NCBI GenBank assembly: GCA_947174635.1
Contig: CAMWJS010000004.1
Coordinates: 37,090 to 101,089 of the forward strand
Length of the DNA stretch: 64,000 bases
Direction of reading: 5' to 3'
Origin: an uncultured Muribaculaceae bacterium
GTDB taxonomy: Bacteria > Bacteroidota > Bacteroidia > Bacteroidales > Muribaculaceae
This document shows, piece after piece, positions 1 through 8,120 of this stretch; position 1 is the stretch's first letter, and every line of letters starts with the position of its first letter. The translations under genes were made by a program, and so were the position numbers. Below the pieces are notes generated by a model. That model searched no databases and was not told where the DNA came from. It saw only the letters and a program-made list of their open reading frames with translations.

Positions 1-294
1 GAGGATATCAAGGTTATCGGCATACGTCACGGCGAGAAGATGTATGAGACGCTTCTCACCAACGAGGAGTGTGCCAAGGCTGAGGATATGGGTGATTTCT
101 ACCGTGTGCCGGCCGACAATCGCGGGCTGAACTATGACAAGTATTTCAAGGAGGGTGACGAAACCCGCAATACGCTGACTGAGTTCAACTCCAACAATAC
201 GCGTCAGCTCAATGTTGAGGAGACGAAAGATAAAATCGCTTCGCTGGAATATATCAAGAATGAACTTGACGGCAGCGGTAATTTCGTCCAGTAA
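1..294 (+). CDS. fnlA: UDP-GlcNAc 4,6-dehydratase/5-epimerase, FnlA/CapE type (3' end only)
   Basis: Only the last 97 codons are in the window; the frame is open from base 1 and ends with TAA at 292-294. The segment contains IRHGEKMYETLLTNEE and the downstream acidic tail typical of the C-terminal end of FnlA/CapE/WbjB short-chain dehydrogenases. This family starts UDP-L-FucNAc synthesis by dehydrating and epimerising UDP-GlcNAc in the cytoplasm. The assignment is strengthened by fnlB and fnlC homologues downstream in the usual order. The stop codon lies inside the left copy of a 51-bp direct repeat, so the very end of the gene belongs to duplicated DNA. The N-terminal Rossmann motif is outside the window and cannot be checked. 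Confidence 0.85.
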   Translation, partial: EDIKVIGIRHGEKMYETLLTNEECAKAEDMGDFYRVPADNRGLNYDKYFKEGDETRNTLTEFNSNNTRQLNVEETKDKIASLEYIKNELDGSGNFVQ

Positions 295-341
295 TTTTAA
301 CAAAAGGACAAAAGTTCTGACAAAGGCACAAGAGTGTTTTT
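291..341 (+). repeat. 51-bp direct repeat, left copy
   Basis: Bases 291-341 recur without mismatch at 813-863. The two copies bracket the GxxExxY gene. The left copy contains the fnlA stop codon (TAA, 292-294). A few bases before each copy also agree (GTCCA at 286-290, GTCCAAT at 806-812), so the ancestral junction was probably slightly longer. Confidence 0.95.
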
Positions 342-387
342 TCATCTTGGTTGTCAAGGATCTTCTGACAGTTTTTAATATGAGAAT

Positions 388-789
388 ATGGATAATGTGA
401 TTGTGTTGATTGAAAAAATAAGAGAATGTGCGTATAACGTCAGACGGGATTTTTCTCCCGGATATCTCGAATCAGTCTATCAAAATGCATTATTAATACA
501 ACTGAGAGAAGCAGGCCTCCATGCTGAGAAAGAAAAGGAATTAACCCTATTCTATCACGGACATATAATAGGAGAATTCAGAGCTGATATTCTTGTTGAG
601 GGACGCATTATCTTAGAACTTAAGGCAGTTTCAGAGTTAAAGTCTGTTCACGAAATTCAACTTGTAAATTATTTGAAAGTTACAAATCTTGACGCAGGCA
701 TACTCATCAACTATGGTGCGGAAAGTTATCGTTTCATTCCAAAGTTCAGAACTGTCAAACTTTTAGAAGAATATAAAAACAGGATATAG
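388..789 (+). CDS. GxxExxY family protein (PD-(D/E)XK_3-like)
   Basis: The 133-residue protein carries the diagnostic GYLESVY motif near residue 30. It also has a nuclease-like pattern (FRADILVEGRIILELKA, about residues 69-85) in which D and ExK match the PD-(D/E)XK fold. The biochemical role of this family is not established; members are often found inside polysaccharide loci of Bacteroidota. The gene is clearly AT-richer than fnlA and fnlB and sits alone between them, flanked by an exact 51-bp duplication, which suggests it arrived as a small cassette. The ATG at 388 is the first in frame and gives full family length. It may have no part in sugar synthesis. Confidence 0.85.
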   Translation: MDNVIVLIEKIRECAYNVRRDFSPGYLESVYQNALLIQLREAGLHAEKEKELTLFYHGHIIGEFRADILVEGRIILELKAVSELKSVHEIQLVNYLKVTNLDAGILINYGAESYRFIPKFRTVKLLEEYKNRI

Positions 790-812
790 TGCCCAAGAAT
801 AAAATGTCCAAT

Positions 813-863
813 GTAATTTTAACAAAAGGACAAAAGTTCTGACAAAGGCACAAGAGTGTTTTT
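813..863 (+). repeat. 51-bp direct repeat, right copy
   Basis: Exact second copy of 291-341, starting 23 nt after the GxxExxY stop codon. The DNA from here to fnlB (864-986) is T-rich and holds no gene that I can recognise. Confidence 0.95.
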
Positions 864-986
864 GTCAGTATATAGATATAGAGTTTTAAAAGCTCTAAAC
901 AAAAATTCGTTGATTTGGCTTTTGTTTTCATTTTGTACACTTGCTGAGGCTTTTGTGCTTTTGTTTTTTTAATTATTTAACTTGAT

Positions 987-2198
987 ATGAAGATATTGGT
1001 TACTGGGGCCAAGGGGTTTGTGGGGAGGAATCTTTGTGCCCAGCTTAATAATATCAGGGAGGGGAAGGCGAGGAATTATGCCGTTGCGGTCGAGGAGGTT
1101 ATGGAATATGACATTGATTCCACGGCTGAGGAGCTTGACCGTTATTGCAGTGAGGCTGACTTTGTGTTCAATCTCGCGGGGGTGAACCGTCCGGAAAATC
1201 CGGATGATTTCCTCAAAGGGAATTTCGGCTTTGCCTCTACCCTGCTCGATACGCTCAAGAAGCATGGCAACAGGTGTCCGGTGATGCTGTCGAGTTCGAT
1301 ACAGGCCACTCTTACAGGCCGGTATGCCGGCCATCCCTACGGTGAGAGCAAGAAGGCGGGTGAAGAGCTGTTTTTCAGCTACGGCAAGGAGACCGGCGCC
1401 AAGGTGCTTGTGTACCGTTTCCCCAATCTTTTCGGCAAATGGTGCCGTCCGAACTATAATTCGGCGGTGGCGACTTTCTGCAACAACATTGCCAACGACC
1501 TTCCCATTCAGGTCAATGACCCGAGTGTTGAGCTCGAACTGCTCTACATCGACGACCTTGTGGAGGAGATGATTGCCGCCCTGTCGGGCGGGGAGCATCA
1601 TTGCCGCTATGAGGGGGTGACTCCGGTCGAGGCTCCGGCCGACGAGGCTGGAACGTACTGCCATGTGCCGGTGACACATAAAGCTACACTTGGCGATATC
1701 GTGGCGATGCTTGAGGAGTTCAAGGCACAGCCCGTGACGCTGACTATGCCGGCCATTCCCGCCGGTTCGCTGAAGAAGAAGCTTTATTCGACCTATCTGA
1801 GCTATCTGCCGAAGGATAAGGCAGTCTTCGACCTTAAGATGAATGTCGACAGCCGCGGGTCGTTCACCGAGCTGCTGCGCACCATCGACTGCGGACAGTT
1901 CTCGGTCAACATCTCCAATCCCGGCATCACGAAGGGAGAGCACTGGCACAACACGAAGTGGGAATTTTTCATCGTAGTGAGCGGCCGCGCACTGATACAG
2001 CAGCGCCGTGTCGGCTCGGACGAGGTGCTTGACTTCGAGGTCTCGGGCGAGAAGATACAGGCGGTGCATATGCTTCCGGGATATACCCACAATATCATCA
2101 ACCGCTCGGAGACAGAGCCGTTGGTTACACTGATGTGGGCCAACGAGGCGTTTGACCCCTCGCATCCCGACACATTCCACGAGCCGGTAGTCAGATAG
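987..2198 (+). CDS. fnlB: UDP-2-acetamido-2,6-dideoxy-hexose reductase/epimerase FnlB (CapF/WbjC type)
   Basis: The 403-residue protein starts with a Rossmann nucleotide-binding motif (ILVTGAKGFVGRNL, residues 3-16) and has a YGESK catalytic pair near residue 117. The last 130 residues are a cupin domain with the metal-site pattern GEHWHNTKWEFF. This epimerase/reductase plus cupin layout is that of CapF/WbjC/FnlB, which performs the second step from UDP-GlcNAc to UDP-L-FucNAc using NAD(P)H. It lies between fnlA and fnlC, as expected. The length matches the family. The ATG at 987 directly precedes the Rossmann motif, so the start is secure. Confidence 0.92.
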   Translation: MKILVTGAKGFVGRNLCAQLNNIREGKARNYAVAVEEVMEYDIDSTAEELDRYCSEADFVFNLAGVNRPENPDDFLKGNFGFASTLLDTLKKHGNRCPVMLSSSIQATLTGRYAGHPYGESKKAGEELFFSYGKETGAKVLVYRFPNLFGKWCRPNYNSAVATFCNNIANDLPIQVNDPSVELELLYIDDLVEEMIAALSGGEHHCRYEGVTPVEAPADEAGTYCHVPVTHKATLGDIVAMLEEFKAQPVTLTMPAIPAGSLKKKLYSTYLSYLPKDKAVFDLKMNVDSRGSFTELLRTIDCGQFSVNISNPGITKGEHWHNTKWEFFIVVSGRALIQQRRVGSDEVLDFEVSGEKIQAVHMLPGYTHNIINRSETEPLVTLMWANEAFDPSHPDTFHEPVVR

Positions 2199-2215
2199 CC
2201 TTAAAAAGGTGATTT

Positions 2216-2246
2216 TTGCATATTTGCAATGATTTGACTAACTTTG
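2216..2246 (+). promoter_or_regulatory. Bacteroidota-type promoter (TTG-20-TAACTTTG)
   Basis: TTG at 2216-2218 is followed after 20 nt by TAACTTTG at 2239-2246, a match to the TAnnTTTG -7 consensus. It lies 40 nt before the ATG at 2286. It also rules out the in-frame TTG at 2244 as a start, because that codon is inside the -7 box. Confidence 0.7.
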
Positions 2247-2285
2247 TCAAAATTTATACAAATCATCATAACTCCCGATCAGACC

Positions 2286-3434
2286 ATGGCGAAGAAGGTA
2301 TTTGTTAGCGGCTGCTATGACATGCTCCACAGCGGGCATGTGGCATTTTTCAAATCGGCGGCACAATATGGCGACCTGTATGTCGGCATAGGCTCTGACG
2401 AGACCATTCTCCACTATAAGAACCGCAAGACGGTCTACTCGGAGAAAGAGCGTCTGTACATGGTCAAGGCCATACGCTATGTGACCGATGCCTACATCAA
2501 TGCCGGCAGCGGCATCATGGACTTTGTGCCGACACTCGACATCGTGAAGCCCGACGTTTTTGTCGTGAACACCGACGGCGGAAGCGAGGAGAAGCGCCGG
2601 CTGTGTGAGGAACGCGGCATCGAATACATCGAGCTTGAACGTGTGCCCGACGCCGGACTCGAAGCCCGCTCCACCACATCGCTGCGTACCAACGTAAAGT
2701 CGAAGATACCCTATCGTGTAGATATTGCCGGAACATGGATTGACCAGCCGTATGTGTCGGAACACTATCCCGGCTGGGCCATCACCGTATCGATAGAGCC
2801 TACGCAGGAATTCATGGAACGGGGCGGACTGTCGACCTCGACACGCAACGCAGCCCGCAAGATATGGCCCTACGAGCTTCCCAACTACAATGAGGAGATG
2901 CTCGCGCGCCTGCTGTTCTGCTTTGAGAACGACCCAGAAAGCCACGGGCACATATCGGGAGCGCAGGATGCCATAGGCATCTGCATGAGCGGGCTTGTAC
3001 GCCACTATTACAACAACCGCTACTGGCCCGACAAAATCGAGTCGGTGCATGACGAGGAGATACTCTCATGGCTTGAGAGCCACGTATGCCTGGTGCCGAT
3101 GTTCCCGCGCAGGGAGAATGTGAACATACTCGAGGGAAAGGATATCACGCTCGACAAAGTGAAAGCGCTTGCCGAGGCGGCAGAGCGTTGCTGGGAGGCG
3201 ATACTTGCCCGTGACCTCGACGCATTCGCCAAAGCATATACCGACTCGTTCAACGCCCAGGTGGCAATGTTTCCGGCGATGATGCAGCCGGGAGTCGAGG
3301 AATATATCGACCGGTGCAAGGCAGCCGGAGCGATGGCATGGAAGATGTGCGGCGCCGGCGGCGGCGGTCATCTTGCAATCGTTGTCGACAAGGTGCCGGA
3401 GTTTGCCGTTCCGATCAGAATCAGGCGGCAGTAA
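2286..3434 (+). CDS. Nucleotidyltransferase-GHMP kinase-like fusion protein
   Basis: Residues 1-140 form a cytidylyl/adenylyltransferase-like domain, with VFVSGCYDMLHSGHVAFF at the start carrying the HxGH signature. A GHMP-kinase-like part follows: motif 1 PYRVDIAGTWID (about residue 145) and motif 3 KMCGAGGGGHLAIVV near the C-terminus. The usual glycine/serine-rich ATP loop of GHMP kinases (GLGSSSA type) is not seen; the nearest equivalent is GHISGAQDAIG. By family logic the protein could phosphorylate a sugar and then activate it with a nucleotide, but the substrate is unknown and kinase activity is doubtful. It has its own promoter and interrupts the fnlA-B-C series, so it may feed a second sugar into the same glycan. 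ATG 2286 was chosen because the earlier TTG lies in the promoter. Confidence 0.75.
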   Translation: MAKKVFVSGCYDMLHSGHVAFFKSAAQYGDLYVGIGSDETILHYKNRKTVYSEKERLYMVKAIRYVTDAYINAGSGIMDFVPTLDIVKPDVFVVNTDGGSEEKRRLCEERGIEYIELERVPDAGLEARSTTSLRTNVKSKIPYRVDIAGTWIDQPYVSEHYPGWAITVSIEPTQEFMERGGLSTSTRNAARKIWPYELPNYNEEMLARLLFCFENDPESHGHISGAQDAIGICMSGLVRHYYNNRYWPDKIESVHDEEILSWLESHVCLVPMFPRRENVNILEGKDITLDKVKALAEAAERCWEAILARDLDAFAKAYTDSFNAQVAMFPAMMQPGVEEYIDRCKAAGAMAWKMCGAGGGGHLAIVVDKVPEFAVPIRIRRQ

Positions 3435-3439
3435 TAGCC

Positions 3440-3512
3440 CCGGGGGCGAGATGCCCCCGCCCCACTTTTATGTCGGACGTGTCAGACCGGTCGGACGTGT
3501 CGGACAAGTCTG
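3440..3512 (+). repeat. GC hairpin followed by a 9-bp tandem array
   Basis: GGGGGC (3440-3445) pairs with GCCCCC (3451-3456) six bases after the upstream stop codon and could end transcription, although only CTTTT follows. Bases 3471-3512 are four and two-thirds units of a 9-bp repeat (TCGGACGTG, TCAGACCGG, TCGGACGTG, TCGGACAAG, TCTGAC). Confidence 0.6.
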
Positions 3513-3551
3513 ACTGAATTTAATCAGAACAAGTTATCACTAATATAGACA

Positions 3552-4724
3552 ATGGATTTTTCAAACGTATCATTCGAGAATAACGGCAAGCTGAAGCTGC
3601 TGATTATCGTAGGGACACGTCCCGAGATAATCCGTCTGGCGGCCGTCATCAATGCGTGTCGCAGATATTTCGACACCATTCTCGCGCACACGGGACAAAA
3701 CTATGACTACAATCTTAACGGCATCTTTTTCCGCGACCTCAAGCTCAAGGAGCCGGAGGTGTATCTCGATGCCGTAGGCGCCGACCTGGGCGAGACTATG
3801 GGCAATATCATAGCATTGTCCTATAAACTGATGGCACAGATCAAGCCCGACGCGGTGCTCGTGCTGGGCGATACAAACTCGTGTCTGTCGGTGATCGGCG
3901 CCAAGCGCCTGCATATCCCTATCTTCCACATGGAAGCGGGCAACCGCTGCAAGGACGAGTGTCTGCCCGAAGAGACCAACCGACGCATTGTCGACATCAT
4001 TTCAGACGTGAACCTGGCCTACAGCGAGCATGCGCGCAAATATCTGCATGACTGCGGACTGCCCAAGGAGCGTGTGTATGTGACCGGTTCGCCGATGGCC
4101 GAGGTGCTCCACAACAACCTGAATGAAATCGAGGCCTCGGACATACATGCCCGTTTAGGACTCGAAAAAGGGAAATACATACTCCTTTCGGCACACCGCG
4201 AGGAGAATATCGATACGGAGAAGAACTTCATGTCGCTGTTCAACGCCATCAACAAAATGGCCGAGAAATACGATATGCCTATACTCTATTCCTGCCATCC
4301 GCGCAGCCGCAAGCGCTTAGAGCAATCGGGCTTCGAGCTCGACAGCCGCGTGATACGCCACGAACCGCTCGGATTTCATGACTACAACTGCTTGCAGATG
4401 AATGCGTTCGCAGTAGTCAGCGACAGCGGCACGCTGCCCGAGGAGTCATCGTTTTTCACCTCGGTGGGACATGCGTTCCCGGCGGTGTGCATACGCACCT
4501 CGACCGAGCGCCCCGAAGCGCTCGACAAAGGATGCTTCGTGCTTGCCGGCATCGACGAGAACAGCCTGCTGCAGGCTGTCGACACCGCCGTCGGGCTCAT
4601 AGCCGACGGCCGCTACGGCATCCCCGTGCCCGACTACACCGACGAGAACGTCAGCGACAAGGTGGTGCGTCTGATACAGTCATATACCGGAGTAGTAAAC
4701 AAGATGGTATGGCGAAAATACTGA
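3552..4724 (+). CDS. fnlC: UDP-N-acetylglucosamine 2-epimerase family protein FnlC (WbjD/CapG type)
   Basis: The 390-residue protein has the non-hydrolysing UDP-GlcNAc 2-epimerase pattern: GTRPEIIRLA near residue 22, HTGQNYD, VLGDTNSCLS and HMEAGNRCKDECLPEETNRR (about residues 127-146). In the FnlA-B-C pathway this enzyme does the last C-2 epimerisation to give UDP-L-FucNAc. A WecB role (UDP-ManNAc) is possible from sequence alone, but fnlA and fnlB upstream favour FnlC. The gene overlaps the next glycosyltransferase by 16 nt, which points to co-transcription. Confidence 0.9.
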   Translation: MDFSNVSFENNGKLKLLIIVGTRPEIIRLAAVINACRRYFDTILAHTGQNYDYNLNGIFFRDLKLKEPEVYLDAVGADLGETMGNIIALSYKLMAQIKPDAVLVLGDTNSCLSVIGAKRLHIPIFHMEAGNRCKDECLPEETNRRIVDIISDVNLAYSEHARKYLHDCGLPKERVYVTGSPMAEVLHNNLNEIEASDIHARLGLEKGKYILLSAHREENIDTEKNFMSLFNAINKMAEKYDMPILYSCHPRSRKRLEQSGFELDSRVIRHEPLGFHDYNCLQMNAFAVVSDSGTLPEESSFFTSVGHAFPAVCIRTSTERPEALDKGCFVLAGIDENSLLQAVDTAVGLIADGRYGIPVPDYTDENVSDKVVRLIQSYTGVVNKMVWRKY

Positions 4725-5953
4725 TCCACTCACTGATATTCTCGCCCGACGGCGTATCGACCGCCTATCTCTATTCCGACATAGCGCGCCGTCTGCACGA
4801 CGAGGGGCACGAGGTGGTGGTGTTGTCGACCACACCCCACTACAATATTGTCGACGAGGAGCTTGCAAAGCAGCCGATGCGATGGAAAATCCCCGGCATT
4901 TGCAAGCAGAGCGACTACCACGGCATCAAGGTGTACCACATCCCGCAGAAGAAATTCAAGTCGACGCTGCTGAGGCTTTTCGGATTTGCCTACTGGCATG
5001 TGATAGCTTTCATCATCGGCCTGTCGATACGCAAGGTAGACCTGATACTGTCGCCGTCGCCGCCTCTTACAATCGGAGTCATCAACAACTGGCTCAAGAA
5101 ACTGAAAGGATGCCGCACGGTGTACAACGTTCAGGAGATATATCCCGACATATTGCCCAAGAAAGAGGGAACAGTGGTGAATATGCTCAAGAAGATGGAA
5201 CGGTATGTCTACAACAAGTCGAACGCCGTGACTACCATCGACCAGGTGTTTTACGACACAATCGCCGGACGCTTCAAAGACCAGTCGAAGCTGCATATCA
5301 TACCCAACTTCGTTGACACCGAACTGTACAATCCCGGCAACTGCGACACATCGGTACTTGACCGGACAATGTTTCCCCGGACCGACGCCGTCAAGGTGAT
5401 GTATGCGGGCAACATAGGGTTTGCGCAGGACTGGGAGACACTCGTAGACCTCGCCAAGCGTACGCGCCAGGAGAACATCGAGTATTTCGTAATCGGCGAG
5501 GGGGTGATGAAGCCGTGGCTCGAGGAGCAGAAAAAGGCCGAAGGACTTGACAAAATCCACATACTCCCCTATCAGAAACGCGAACTGATGCCGGTGCTCT
5601 TAGCCTATTCCGACGTGCAGTTCATATTCATGTCGCCCCAGATGGAGGGACAGGGATTTCCGTCGAAAGTGTACACAATCATGGCGTGCGCACGTCCGTT
5701 GATGGTATGCTCGGGCGCCGGGACACCGATTGTCAACTTCCTCGAGGGGAAAGGATGTGCGCTGCTCGACACAGAGAAGGAGCAGGCTGCCAAAGTGGAG
5801 AAGCTTTACGGATGGCTCAGGAGCCAGACCAAGCAGACGCTCCGCGAGACAGGTGCGCGCGGACTTGATGTAATCGAGAAAGAATACTCCAAGGAGATTG
5901 TCACCGGACAGTATCTGGAATTGGTGGAAAATCTTTGCAAAAAGGGGAAATAA
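4709..5953 (+). CDS. wbuB: GT4-family glycosyltransferase, WbuB-like (probable L-FucNAc transferase)
   Basis: Starting at ATG 4709 the protein is about 414 residues (MAKILIHS...). It has a GT-B layout with an N-terminal domain, a hydrophobic stretch near residues 85-100, and a C-terminal nucleotide-sugar domain with MYAGNIGFAQDW and an EGQGFPSKVY motif. In E. coli O26-type loci the gene after fnlABC is wbuB, the FucNAc transferase to the lipid carrier; the same position and a WbuC gene nearby suggest the same role here. The longer open frame upstream overlaps fnlC and has arginine-rich, non-native composition, so 4709 was taken as the start. Confidence 0.82.
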   Translation: MAKILIHSLIFSPDGVSTAYLYSDIARRLHDEGHEVVVLSTTPHYNIVDEELAKQPMRWKIPGICKQSDYHGIKVYHIPQKKFKSTLLRLFGFAYWHVIAFIIGLSIRKVDLILSPSPPLTIGVINNWLKKLKGCRTVYNVQEIYPDILPKKEGTVVNMLKKMERYVYNKSNAVTTIDQVFYDTIAGRFKDQSKLHIIPNFVDTELYNPGNCDTSVLDRTMFPRTDAVKVMYAGNIGFAQDWETLVDLAKRTRQENIEYFVIGEGVMKPWLEEQKKAEGLDKIHILPYQKRELMPVLLAYSDVQFIFMSPQMEGQGFPSKVYTIMACARPLMVCSGAGTPIVNFLEGKGCALLDTEKEQAAKVEKLYGWLRSQTKQTLRETGARGLDVIEKEYSKEIVTGQYLELVENLCKKGK

Positions 5954-5971
5954 ACCGGACGGGAATAATGA

Positions 5972-5994
5972 CCGCGGTTGAAAACCGCGGCTAC
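5972..5994 (-). repeat. Solo REP-like hairpin with GTAG foot
   Basis: CCGCGGTT (5972-5979) and AACCGCGG (5983-5990) pair around GAA and are followed by CTAC. On the minus strand this reads GTAG plus a perfect palindrome. The core GCGGTTTTCAACCGC recurs at 51651-51665. It lies 18 nt after the glycosyltransferase stop and has no T-run. Confidence 0.7.
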
Positions 5995-6046
5995 TATTCT
6001 GCCCGATAAATCCGGCTCACAGAAGCCAGCTATGTAAATATTGTTT

Positions 6047-6985
6047 ATGAAATTACTTATAACGGGAATACATGGATTTGTGGGGAGTAATCTTGTGGGG
6101 GCTCTGAAAGGGCGCCATGAGATTTACGGACTCGATATTGTCACTCCGGAGAAAGAGGGGGTGGTGAAGACGTATACTTGGGCTGACCTCGATGCAGGCC
6201 GGGTGCCTGAGGTGGATGCCGTGATACATCTGGCCGGAAAAGCCCACGACACTAAGAACAAGGCCGATGCTGACGTTTATTTCAAGGTCAACACGGGGCT
6301 TACCCAGAAGATTTATGACCATTATCTGCAGTCGCCGGCCGTGAAGTTTATCTTTTTCAGTTCGGTTAAGGCGGCTGCCGACAGTGTGGAGGGTGATATT
6401 CTCGACGAGAACATCACGCCAAAGCCTGTAGGTCCCTACGGCGAGAGCAAAATCAGGGCTGAAGAGTACATACAGTCGAAATGGGACAACGAGCGGAAGC
6501 GGACCTATATATTCCGTCCGTGCATGATACACGGTCCGGGCAACAAAGGGAACCTCAACCTGCTGCATTCGGTGATACGCCGCGGCATACCGTGGCCTTT
6601 GGGGGCGTTTGACAATCTGCGGTCGTTCACCTCGATTGACAATCTGACGCATATCATCGGTCTGCTGCTCGAAAGCGACGCTCCCACGGGCATCTACAAC
6701 ATCGGCGATGACAAACCGCTGTCGACCAACGAACTGATAGGGCTGATGTGCGAGGCGATGGGAAAGAAGCCCCGGATATGGAAGATGCCTCGCGGGATGG
6801 TGCGTTTCATGGCCTCGACCGGGTCGTTGCTCCATCTGCCGCTGAACAAGGAGCGGCTGCGTAAACTGACTGAGAATTATGTTGTGGACAACGGCAAAAT
6901 AAAGCGTGCTCTCGGGATTGAAACGCTGCCGGTAAGTTCGGCGGAAGGGATAAAGCGCACGATCAAGGCGTTTCATAATTCATAA
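6047..6985 (+). CDS. NAD-dependent epimerase/dehydratase (UDP-4-keto-sugar reductase-like)
   Basis: The 312-residue SDR protein has a Rossmann motif LLITGIHGFVGSNL at the start, SSVKAA for the catalytic serine, and YGESKIRAEE for the Tyr-Lys pair. It resembles WbpV-type reductases and GalE-like epimerases that act on UDP-HexNAc derivatives in O-antigen loci. With a WbpM-type dehydratase downstream, reduction of UDP-4-keto-6-deoxy-GlcNAc to UDP-QuiNAc is a reasonable guess. ATG 6047 is preferred over the TTG two codons upstream. The last codons and the stop come from a TTCATAA heptamer array, so the exact C-terminus may vary between strains. Confidence 0.78.
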   Translation: MKLLITGIHGFVGSNLVGALKGRHEIYGLDIVTPEKEGVVKTYTWADLDAGRVPEVDAVIHLAGKAHDTKNKADADVYFKVNTGLTQKIYDHYLQSPAVKFIFFSSVKAAADSVEGDILDENITPKPVGPYGESKIRAEEYIQSKWDNERKRTYIFRPCMIHGPGNKGNLNLLHSVIRRGIPWPLGAFDNLRSFTSIDNLTHIIGLLLESDAPTGIYNIGDDKPLSTNELIGLMCEAMGKKPRIWKMPRGMVRFMASTGSLLHLPLNKERLRKLTENYVVDNGKIKRALGIETLPVSSAEGIKRTIKAFHNS

Positions 6986-6999
6986 TTCATAATTCATAA
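6972..6999 (+). repeat. (TTCATAA)4 heptamer array over a stop codon
   Basis: Four exact copies of TTCATAA run from 6972 to 6999 and lead into a T-run. The stop codon of the epimerase gene (6983-6985) is within the second copy. The unit is not a multiple of three, so a change in copy number would alter only the bases after the first in-frame stop. Confidence 0.9.
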
Positions 7000-7018
7000 T
7001 TTTTTTTGTGTGCGTGGC

Positions 7019-7087
7019 GGCTGCATCGGGATGCAGCCCTACTATTGACGGGCACATTTAGTGTGTGGTTATTGACGGGCAAATTTA
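7019..7087 (-). repeat. REP-like hairpin with GTAG foot and adjacent 17-bp direct repeats
   Basis: GGCTGCATC (7019-7027) and GATGCAGCC (7030-7038) form a perfect stem followed by CTAC (7039-7042), which is GTAG plus palindrome on the minus strand. Next to it, ATTGACGGGCACATTTA (7044-7060) repeats with one mismatch at 7071-7087. Confidence 0.7.
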
Positions 7088-7145
7088 AATTAGTTTGTGG
7101 ATTTGGATTTTGTCTAAATTTATAATATATCCGGATTTAGTTTAT

Positions 7146-8120
7146 ATGGAATACGTAATTATTGCTATTATATTGCTTGTTGCGGAGCTGGTATATTTCA
7201 GGATAGCCGACCGCTTCAATATCATCGACAAGCCCAACGAACGCAGTTCGCATACGAAAATCACCCTTCGCGGAGGGGGTGTGATATTTCTTATCGGTGC
7301 ATGGATATGGGCTGCTTTTTTCGGCATACACTACATCTGGTTCATGACCGGGCTTACACTCATCGGCCTGGTAAGTTTTGCCGATGACGTGCACTCGACG
7401 CCCAATGCGCTGCGCCTTGTGGTCCAGTTCACGGCGATGATGCTGATGTTCATCAACCTGCATCTTTATGAGTCGACCACGTGGTGGCTGCTTCTGCCGG
7501 CACTGATAGTGAGCGTGGGCATCATCAACGCTTACAACTTCATGGACGGCATCAACGGTATCACCGGCTGCTATTCGCTTGCCGTGGTAGCTCCGCTTGC
7601 CTACCTCAACCATGAGCTTCACTTCGTGGAGGATAGCCTTCTGACGGTTACGGCAATCAGCGCGGTAGTGTTCCTTGTGTTCAATTTCAGGAAGAGGGCG
7701 AAATGCTTTGCGGGGGACGTGGGCTCGGTCAGCATTGCGTTCATACTCCTGTTCTGCACCGGACGTCTGATTATGGCGACGGGAAACCCCGTCTATCTGC
7801 TGCTGCTCGGAGTATATGGCGCCGACACCGTGCTTACGATTATCCACCGCATCAAGCTCGGGGAAAATCTCGGTGAGGCCCACCGCAAGCATGCCTATCA
7901 GCTGATGTCGAACGAGCTCAAAATGCGCCATACGCTCGTGTCGGTAATATACATGTCGATGCAGCTGGCGATATCATTCGGGCTGACCGCAATCAGCGAC
8001 ACCACGGGCCAATGGATATATTTCTGTGTCATAACGATAACACTTGCCCTTGGATATTTGGCGTTTATGAAAAAATTTTATTATCTTCACGAACAATATC
8101 TACTTGCCAAGAAATCATGA
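7146..8120 (+). CDS. Polyprenyl-phosphate sugar-1-phosphate transferase, WecA/WbpL/MraY family
   Basis: The 324-residue integral membrane protein has about ten hydrophobic segments and the family motifs DKPNERSSH (near residue 25), FADDVHS, NAYNFMDGINGI (about residue 135) and a cytoplasmic HRKHAYQ loop near the C-terminus. These enzymes move a HexNAc-1-phosphate from UDP-sugar to undecaprenyl phosphate and so start a repeat unit at the inner membrane. Position before wbuC and wbpM fits WbpL, which uses UDP-FucNAc or UDP-QuiNAc. The ATG at 7146 places MEYVIIAIILL as the first helix; the earlier TTG has no support. The stop overlaps the start of wbuC (ATGA). Confidence 0.88.
   Translation: MEYVIIAIILLVAELVYFRIADRFNIIDKPNERSSHTKITLRGGGVIFLIGAWIWAAFFGIHYIWFMTGLTLIGLVSFADDVHSTPNALRLVVQFTAMMLMFINLHLYESTTWWLLLPALIVSVGIINAYNFMDGINGITGCYSLAVVAPLAYLNHELHFVEDSLLTVTAISAVVFLVFNFRKRAKCFAGDVGSVSIAFILLFCTGRLIMATGNPVYLLLLGVYGADTVLTIIHRIKLGENLGEAHRKHAYQLMSNELKMRHTLVSVIYMSMQLAISFGLTAISDTTGQWIYFCVITITLALGYLAFMKKFYYLHEQYLLAKKS

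Noticed and set aside
969..2180. 403-codon open frame on the minus strand opposite fnlB
   Set aside because: It mirrors the fnlB frame, has no recognisable domain, and the plus-strand protein has complete catalytic motifs.
2244..2285. TTG start that would add 14 residues to the nucleotidyltransferase-kinase protein
   Set aside because: The TTG lies within the TAACTTTG promoter box, so the ATG at 2286 is preferred.
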